17,718 nt of DNA from Bacillota bacterium (GTDB lineage: Bacteria; Bacillota; Clostridia; Acetivibrionales; DSM-1351): positions 1 through 17,718 of the forward strand of contig JAEYTP010000057.1 in NCBI GenBank assembly GCA_023433945.1, in the 5' to 3' direction. The notes below the pieces were generated by a model. The model was not told the DNA's origin and did no database searches. It saw nothing but the letters and a program-made list of their open reading frames with translations. Position 1 is the stretch's first letter. Every line of letters starts with the position of its first letter. The translations under genes and the position numbers were made by a program. This document shows, piece by piece, positions 13,455 through 17,718 of the stretch.

Positions 13455-13533
13455 TTGTGGAACAGTGAATGCATATTAATAAGCAGAAAATAGTTTAAAA
13501 TCAAAATTATTATTAGGTACGGAGGCAAACAAA

Positions 13534-14778
13534 ATGGACTTTAAATATGGTTTTGGAAAAGGGTACAAGGAATTTTCCATTGATGACAGCAATGTTCTAA
13601 TGGAAGTTAGACAAAACAATGTTGAGGTAAACTGTGATGGAGAGGATGAAGTAATAAGAGCACTTCAAAATCCAATTGGGTCACAGAGGCTATTTGATAT
13701 AGTAAAGCCCGGAGAAAAGATTGCAATTATCACTAGTGATATAACCAGGCCTATGCCAAGCAAAACAGTACTACCTCCTCTTTTGGATGAATTGTGTCAA
13801 AAGGGAGTTAGCTTATCAGATGTAACAATTGTTTTTGCATTGGGAAGTCATAGAAACCATACAGAAGAGGAAATGAAGTATCTAGTTGGTGAAGAGATAT
13901 TTAATAAAGTTAAGTGCATTGATAGCAGTAAGGATTGTGTACATATGGGAACAACTACTATGGGCACACCAGTTGATATTTTTACTCCTGTTGCTAAAGC
14001 CGATAGAAGAATATGTTTAGGCAACATTGAGTATCACTATTTTGCTGGTTATAGTGGAGGTGCCAAGGCTATTATGCCGGGGGTATCTACTAGAGCTGCA
14101 ATTCAGTCAAATCATAGTGCGATGGTAAAGGCTGAAGCCAGAGCGGGAGCGATGGATGACAATCCTGTAAGACAGGATATAGAAGAAGTAGTTGATTTTT
14201 GCCCAATAGATTTTATATTGAATGTTGTTTTGGATGAAAAGAAAAAAATAATTAAAGCCGTTGCAGGGCACCATATTAAAGCACACAGAGAGGGCTGTAG
14301 GTTCCTCGACAGTTTATATAAAATAGCTATCCCAGAAAGAGCAGATATTGTTATAACGACTCCTGGCGGATATCCAAAGGATATCAATCTGTATCAGGCT
14401 CAAAAGGCACTTGATAATGCAAAACATGCTGTTAAAGATGGGGGAGTTGTAATACTTTTGGCAGCTTGTACTGAAGGTCTAGGAGAAGAGGTGTTCGAAC
14501 GTTGGATGCTCAATGCTTCCTCCATAGATAGCACCATTGATGATATACAGAAGAATTTTGAACTGGGTGGACACAAGGCTGCAGCAATATCACTTGTAAA
14601 TAAAAAGGCGCAGATTTATCTGGTTTCTGATATGGAGGCTGATTTTGTAGAGAAATTATTCTTGAAACCATTCTCAGAAGTGAATGATGCTCTTGATTGT
14701 GCCTTCAAAAAGCTAGGAAATGATGCTAAAGTATTGTTAATGCCATTTGGTGGTTCTACACTGCCTTGTTGTTTATAA
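13534..14778 (+). CDS. larA: LarA-family nickel-pincer-dependent racemase (lactate racemase homologue)
   Basis: A 414-residue member of the LarA (DUF2088) family, cytoplasmic 2-hydroxyacid racemases or epimerases that use the nickel-pincer nucleotide. Key residues are kept with the exact Lactobacillus plantarum spacing: His168, the cofactor-anchoring Lys178 (+10, in HYFAGYSGGAK) and His194 (+16, in AIQSNH), equivalent to H174, K184 and H200. A catalytic His lies in GSHRNHTEEEM (His106), and substrate or cofactor-binding Asp69/Arg72 lie in SDITRP. GGAGG upstream of the ATG is a strong RBS. No larB, larC or larE cofactor genes are in the window. Many LarA homologues act on substrates other than lactate, so substrate is open. 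It ends in an unusual Cys-Cys-Leu. Confidence 0.9.
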   Translation: MDFKYGFGKGYKEFSIDDSNVLMEVRQNNVEVNCDGEDEVIRALQNPIGSQRLFDIVKPGEKIAIITSDITRPMPSKTVLPPLLDELCQKGVSLSDVTIVFALGSHRNHTEEEMKYLVGEEIFNKVKCIDSSKDCVHMGTTTMGTPVDIFTPVAKADRRICLGNIEYHYFAGYSGGAKAIMPGVSTRAAIQSNHSAMVKAEARAGAMDDNPVRQDIEEVVDFCPIDFILNVVLDEKKKIIKAVAGHHIKAHREGCRFLDSLYKIAIPERADIVITTPGGYPKDINLYQAQKALDNAKHAVKDGGVVILLAACTEGLGEEVFERWMLNASSIDSTIDDIQKNFELGGHKAAAISLVNKKAQIYLVSDMEADFVEKLFLKPFSEVNDALDCAFKKLGNDAKVLLMPFGGSTLPCCL

Positions 14779-14786
14779 TTTTATAC

Positions 14787-14815
14787 TTGCAATAGCTGAA
14801 ATAATGTGCTAATTT
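14787..14815 (+). promoter_or_regulatory. Possible promoter of iscR
   Basis: TTGCAA (14787-14792), 17 bases and TAATTT (14810-14815) make a fair sigma-A promoter about 38 bases before the TTG start of iscR. No E. coli-type IscR palindrome is evident. The assignment is tentative. Confidence 0.35.
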
Positions 14816-14853
14816 TATATCATAGTAAATTTATTGGAATTAGGGTGATTAAT

Positions 14854-15300
14854 TTGAAGGTATCCACAAAAGGTAGATATGGCCTGAGGGCGATGGTAGA
14901 TTTAGCTGCTAACCAGGCTGACACACAGGTGTCTTTAAAATCTATTGCTGAGAGACAAGGACTGTCAGAGAATTATCTTGAGCAAATGTTTTCGGTCCTC
15001 AAAAAATCGGGTCTAGTTAAAAGTGTTAGAGGTGCTCAAGGAGGCTATTTTCTGGCTAAGCCTGCTGATAAAATTACTGTGGGGGATATACTAAGAGTAT
15101 TAGAAGGTCCTGTTGCACCGGTAGAATGTATAAATACAGATGTTCCTGGACAATGTTGTAGAGAAAGTAAATGTGCTACCATTGAGGTATGGAAGGAGCT
15201 TAGAGACAAAATAAATGAGGTAATTGACTCATATACTCTTTCCGATTTAGTCGATGAGTACAATAAGAAAAACCAGGACAGCTATATATTTTATATTTAA
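14854..15300 (+). CDS. iscR: Rrf2-family Fe-S-sensing transcriptional regulator (IscR-like)
   Basis: A 148-residue Rrf2-family regulator. The N-terminal winged helix has KGRYGLRAMVDLA (6-18), the recognition region SENYLEQMFSVLKKSGLV (38-55) and the GAQGGYFLAKP wing (60-70). The sensor part has Cys92, Cys101/Cys102 and Cys107, the layout expected for a [2Fe-2S] cluster (E. coli IscR uses C92, C98, C104). The TTG at 14854 follows AGGGTG (14842-14847); an upstream GTG at 14806 would add 16 residues not typical of the family. It lies ahead of iscS, iscU and mnmA and most likely regulates this operon and itself in response to Fe-S status. Confidence 0.92.
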   Translation: MKVSTKGRYGLRAMVDLAANQADTQVSLKSIAERQGLSENYLEQMFSVLKKSGLVKSVRGAQGGYFLAKPADKITVGDILRVLEGPVAPVECINTDVPGQCCRESKCATIEVWKELRDKINEVIDSYTLSDLVDEYNKKNQDSYIFYI

Positions 15301-15304
15301 TAAT

Positions 15305-15385
15305 ACAGGGTTATTAATAAAAACAGTGTTAATTAATAAATATAGGGTTAATTAATAATAAAACAGGGTTAATTAATAATAAAAA
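15305..15385 (+). repeat. Direct repeats in the iscR-iscS spacer
   Basis: Four and a half copies of a unit like ACAGGGTTAATTAATAATAA begin at about 15305, 15323, 15342, 15363 and 15383 (period 18-21 bp; the last copy is diverged). Copies 2-4 hold TTAATTAA. There is no spacer-repeat structure, so this is not CRISPR. The array lies between the regulator and its target genes in a 154-base gap that otherwise shows nothing definite. It may be an operator array or slippage. Confidence 0.8.
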
Positions 15386-15454
15386 GGGTATATAACTTAA
15401 TAATAAGAATAATATGGAATAATTTTTTCCGTTGAATAAAAGGGAGTAATGATT

Positions 15455-16636
15455 ATGAATGGCAAAATAGTTTATTTAGATCATGCAGCTACCACTTATG
15501 TAAGACCGGATGTATTTGAGGCTATGAAGCCCTACTTTTGTGAAAAGTTTGGCAATGCTTCATCTATATATAGTATAGGTAGAGAAACCAAGAAGGCTGT
15601 AGAAAATGCTAGAGAACAGGTAGCTAAAGCATTAGGGGCGCAGCCAAGAGAAATATTTTTTACTGCATCAGGTAGTGAGGCAGATAACTGGGCAATTAAG
15701 GGTGTTGCTTATGCAAATAAGTCAAAAGGCAATCATATAATTACATCTTCAATTGAACACCCAGCCGTACTGACTACTTGTCAACAGCTTGAGAAGGAAG
15801 GCTTCGAAGTTACTTATTTACCTGTTGACAGTGATGGGTTAGTTTCAGCGGAAGATCTGAGAGCTGCTATAAAGGATACAACTATCCTAGTATCTATTAT
15901 GACTGCAAACAATGAGATTGGTACAATTCAGCCAATTGCTGAACTTGGAGCTGTTGCAAAAGAAAAGGGAGTATTATTTCATACAGATGCTGTACAGGCC
16001 ATTGGCAATGTTAAAATTGATGTAAATGAAATGAATATTGACCTGCTTTCTCTTTCAGCGCATAAATTCTATGGACCTAAGGGTGTAGGTGCTCTATTTA
16101 TAAGAAAGGGAGTTAAGATAAATAATCTTATCCATGGAGGACATCAAGAAAGAGGTAAGAGGGCAAGCACAGAAAATGTTCCTGGTATTGTTGGACTTGC
16201 AAAAGCTATTGAAATAGCTACCGAAAACCTTGAGGAGTATAATAAAAAATTAATTTCTTTGAGAGAAAAGACAATAGAAGGTATTATGGCAAAGGTTCCG
16301 TATGTTAAACTCAACGGACACAGACACCAAAGATTACCTGGTAATGTGAATTTTTCTTTCCAATTTATCGAAGGAGAATCCTTGCTTTTGATGCTTGATA
16401 TGAAAGGAATATGCGGCTCAAGTGGATCTGCATGCTCATCAGGCTCACTAGACCCATCACATGTATTAATGTCTATTGGATTAACTCATGAAATAGCACA
16501 TGGCTCATTGAGATTGACCTTCGGTGAAGAAAATTCAGAAGAAGACGTTGATTATATACTAAGTGTTATTCCAGAAATCGTTGCAAAGTTAAGAGACATG
16601 TCTCCTTTGTACGAAAAAGTAAAAAATCAAAAGTAA
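15455..16636 (+). CDS. iscS: Cysteine desulfurase IscS/NifS
   Basis: A 393-residue PLP enzyme that takes sulfur from L-cysteine and passes it as persulfide to IscU and MnmA. It opens with YLDHAATT and has the PLP-lysine motif SAHKFYGPKG (Lys204) and the active-site loop with Cys327 in SGSACSSGS. It also has HTDAVQAIG and HGGHQERGKRAST. The ATG at 15455 is preferred because AGGGAG (15441-15446) is 8 bases upstream; the other ATG at 15449 is only 2 bases from it. The gene is 35 bases ahead of iscU. The order IscR, IscS, IscU, MnmA indicates both housekeeping Fe-S assembly and tRNA thiolation. Confidence 0.96.
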   Translation: MNGKIVYLDHAATTYVRPDVFEAMKPYFCEKFGNASSIYSIGRETKKAVENAREQVAKALGAQPREIFFTASGSEADNWAIKGVAYANKSKGNHIITSSIEHPAVLTTCQQLEKEGFEVTYLPVDSDGLVSAEDLRAAIKDTTILVSIMTANNEIGTIQPIAELGAVAKEKGVLFHTDAVQAIGNVKIDVNEMNIDLLSLSAHKFYGPKGVGALFIRKGVKINNLIHGGHQERGKRASTENVPGIVGLAKAIEIATENLEEYNKKLISLREKTIEGIMAKVPYVKLNGHRHQRLPGNVNFSFQFIEGESLLLMLDMKGICGSSGSACSSGSLDPSHVLMSIGLTHEIAHGSLRLTFGEENSEEDVDYILSVIPEIVAKLRDMSPLYEKVKNQK

Positions 16637-16671
16637 CGGTATATTAGAGTATGAAAGGATGGTTATTATAA

Positions 16672-17127
16672 ATGTATAGTGAAAAAGTTATGGATCATTT
16701 TTCAAATCCAAGAAATGTTGGTGAAATAGAGAACGCAGATGGCGTTGGACAGGTTGGAAATGCCAAGTGCGGAGATATAATGAAGATGTACTTGAAGATT
16801 GAAGATAATATCATCGTTGATGCAAAGTTCAAGACCTTTGGCTGTGGAGCTGCTGTTGCTACTAGTAGCATGGCTACAGAGTTAGTAAAAGGCAAGACAG
16901 TTGAAGAAGCAATGCAGTTGACAAATAAGGCTGTTGCAGAAGCGCTTGATGGTCTACCACCAGCAAAGATGCATTGCTCAAATCTTGCTGAAGAAGCAAT
17001 TGCGGCAGCACTTAATGACTATAGAATCAAGAACGGACTAATTGATCCAAATGAAGCTTCTGTATGTAGTGGCTGTTGTAGCTCTTGTGGACATTCACAT
17101 GGGCATGAAGAGGAAGAGGAAGAATAA
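16672..17127 (+). CDS. iscU: Fe-S cluster assembly scaffold IscU/NifU-N with Cys/His/Glu tail
   Basis: A 151-residue scaffold protein on which IscS builds [2Fe-2S] clusters. The three cluster cysteines are Cys33 (AKCGD, with Asp35), Cys58 (FGCGAA) and Cys102 (MHCSNL); the start MYSEKVMDHFSNPRNVG is typical of the family. Beyond the scaffold domain (to about residue 125) it has an extra tail with Cys132, 135, 136 and 139, three His and six final Glu. This looks like an added metal site. The ATG follows AAAGGATGG (16654-16662). The stop overlaps the mnmA start (TAATG), and the Glu codons provide the mnmA ribosome site. Confidence 0.95.
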   Translation: MYSEKVMDHFSNPRNVGEIENADGVGQVGNAKCGDIMKMYLKIEDNIIVDAKFKTFGCGAAVATSSMATELVKGKTVEEAMQLTNKAVAEALDGLPPAKMHCSNLAEEAIAAALNDYRIKNGLIDPNEASVCSGCCSSCGHSHGHEEEEEE

Positions 17128-17718
17128 TGTCTAAGAAGAAGGTTATGCTTGGAATGAGCGGCGGCGTTGATAGTTCAGCGGCTGCCGCTATTTTGTTAGA
17201 GCAGGGATATGATGTAATAGGAGTTACCTTGCAGATTTGGCAGGATGCGGATGAAGAAACCAAAAAGTCAGAAGGGGGCTGCTGTTCTCTTTCGGCTGTT
17301 GATGACGCAAGGAGAGTAGCCAATAAGCTAGGTATTCCATATTACGTTTTAAATTTTAAGGACATCTTTAAAACTACTGTAATAGACTATTTCAAAGAGG
17401 AGTACTTCAAGGGAAGAACGCCAAATCCATGCATTGCGTGTAATAGACATGTTAAGTGGCAGGCAATGCTAGACAAAGCAGTAGCCATGGGAATTGATTA
17501 CATTGCTACTGGACATTATGCAAAAGTCCAATATGATTCTTCCACAGGAAGGTTTATTCTCAAAAAATCTGTCACAGCAAAGAAGGATCAAACCTATGCA
17601 CTGTATAATTTGACACAGGACCAATTAAGCAGAACTCTCATGCCATGTGGAGATTATACAAAGGAGCAGATACGAGACTTTGCCAAAGAGACTGGGCTAC
17701 CTGTGCATTCAAAACCTG
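17127..17718 (+). CDS. mnmA: tRNA-specific 2-thiouridylase MnmA, N-terminal part (cut by window end)
   Basis: The first 197 residues of MnmA, which makes the 2-thiouridine at the wobble position of Glu, Gln and Lys tRNAs with sulfur from IscS. It has the PP-loop SGGVDSS (11-17), the catalytic Cys102 in TPNPCIACNRHVKW, the DYIATGHYAK motif and KDQTYALYNLTQDQL. The first residues after the PP-loop include a GGCCS pair (50-54), common in clostridial versions. The ATG overlaps the iscU stop by one base, and its RBS (AGGAAGAGG, 17111-17119) lies within iscU. The second catalytic Cys would lie beyond the window. Confidence 0.96.
   Translation, partial: MSKKKVMLGMSGGVDSSAAAAILLEQGYDVIGVTLQIWQDADEETKKSEGGCCSLSAVDDARRVANKLGIPYYVLNFKDIFKTTVIDYFKEEYFKGRTPNPCIACNRHVKWQAMLDKAVAMGIDYIATGHYAKVQYDSSTGRFILKKSVTAKKDQTYALYNLTQDQLSRTLMPCGDYTKEQIRDFAKETGLPVHSKP

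Noticed and set aside
13217..13468. 83-residue frame overlapping the Cys/Asp-tail gene
   Set aside because: It is a +1-frame shadow made of Met/Ile/Thr/Val repeats caused by the Cys/Asp codon repeats; it has no convincing start signal beyond an internal AGAGGGGATA-like stretch.
15305..15385. CRISPR array
   Set aside because: The units are joined with no spacers and are short and AT-rich; no cas gene is present.
17027..17323. 98-codon minus-strand frame across the iscU-mnmA junction
   Set aside because: It covers two recognised genes in antisense; its sequence is low-complexity from Glu codons and has no family features.

Overview
The window looks like a chromosomal segment of an anaerobic, low-GC, endospore-forming Firmicute, most likely a clostridium of the Ruminiclostridium/Hungateiclostridium type. 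The grounds are AT-rich spacers, strong GGAGG-type ribosome sites with some TTG/GTG starts, the iscR-iscS-iscU-mnmA order typical of Clostridia, a FeoAB system with a downstream Fur, and a possible late-sporulation promoter. Genus is inferred from gene style, not proven. There is no rRNA, tRNA, insertion sequence, prophage or CRISPR array. All genes but one are on the + strand.

Region 1 (1-2440): the 3' part of an iron-siderophore/haem/cobalamin-type ABC importer (binding protein end, FecCD permease, FecE-type ATPase), then a small four-cysteine protein and a terminator. Region 2 (2478-6053): an iron-responsive operon. A good sigma-A promoter carries two Fur boxes, followed by feoA, a set of 21-bp direct repeats, an unusual short feoB, an eight-cysteine mini-protein, a TTG-started Fur-family regulator and thymidine kinase (tdk), closed by a long nested hairpin terminator. 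Region 3 (6105-6795): a monocistronic Gly/Met/Cys-rich protein behind a sigma-K-like promoter, possibly a spore-coat protein.

Region 4 (6794-11489): a lone minus-strand gene of unknown function, divergent from a four-gene cell-surface operon: an HtrA-like protease with a copper-amine-oxidase-N-type stalk, a 660-residue secreted protein with the same type of stalk, and the AzlC/AzlD branched-chain amino-acid exporter pair. Region 5 (11706-14778): rarA (replication-fork AAA+ ATPase), a two-TM protein ending in four CxC pairs, and a LarA-family nickel-pincer racemase. Region 6 (14854-17718): iscR, iscS, iscU and the start of mnmA, i.e. sulfur mobilisation, Fe-S assembly and tRNA 2-thiolation with an Fe-S-sensing regulator.

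A common thread is metals: ferric-chelate and ferrous iron import, Fur and IscR control, Fe-S assembly, a nickel enzyme and three small cysteine-rich proteins. I see no convincing undescribed multi-gene system. The most interesting items are the direct repeats inside the feo operon and before iscS, the membrane protein with a metallothionein-like tail and a duplicated 3' end, and the possibly sporulation-controlled Sm-like/Gly-Met-Cys protein.
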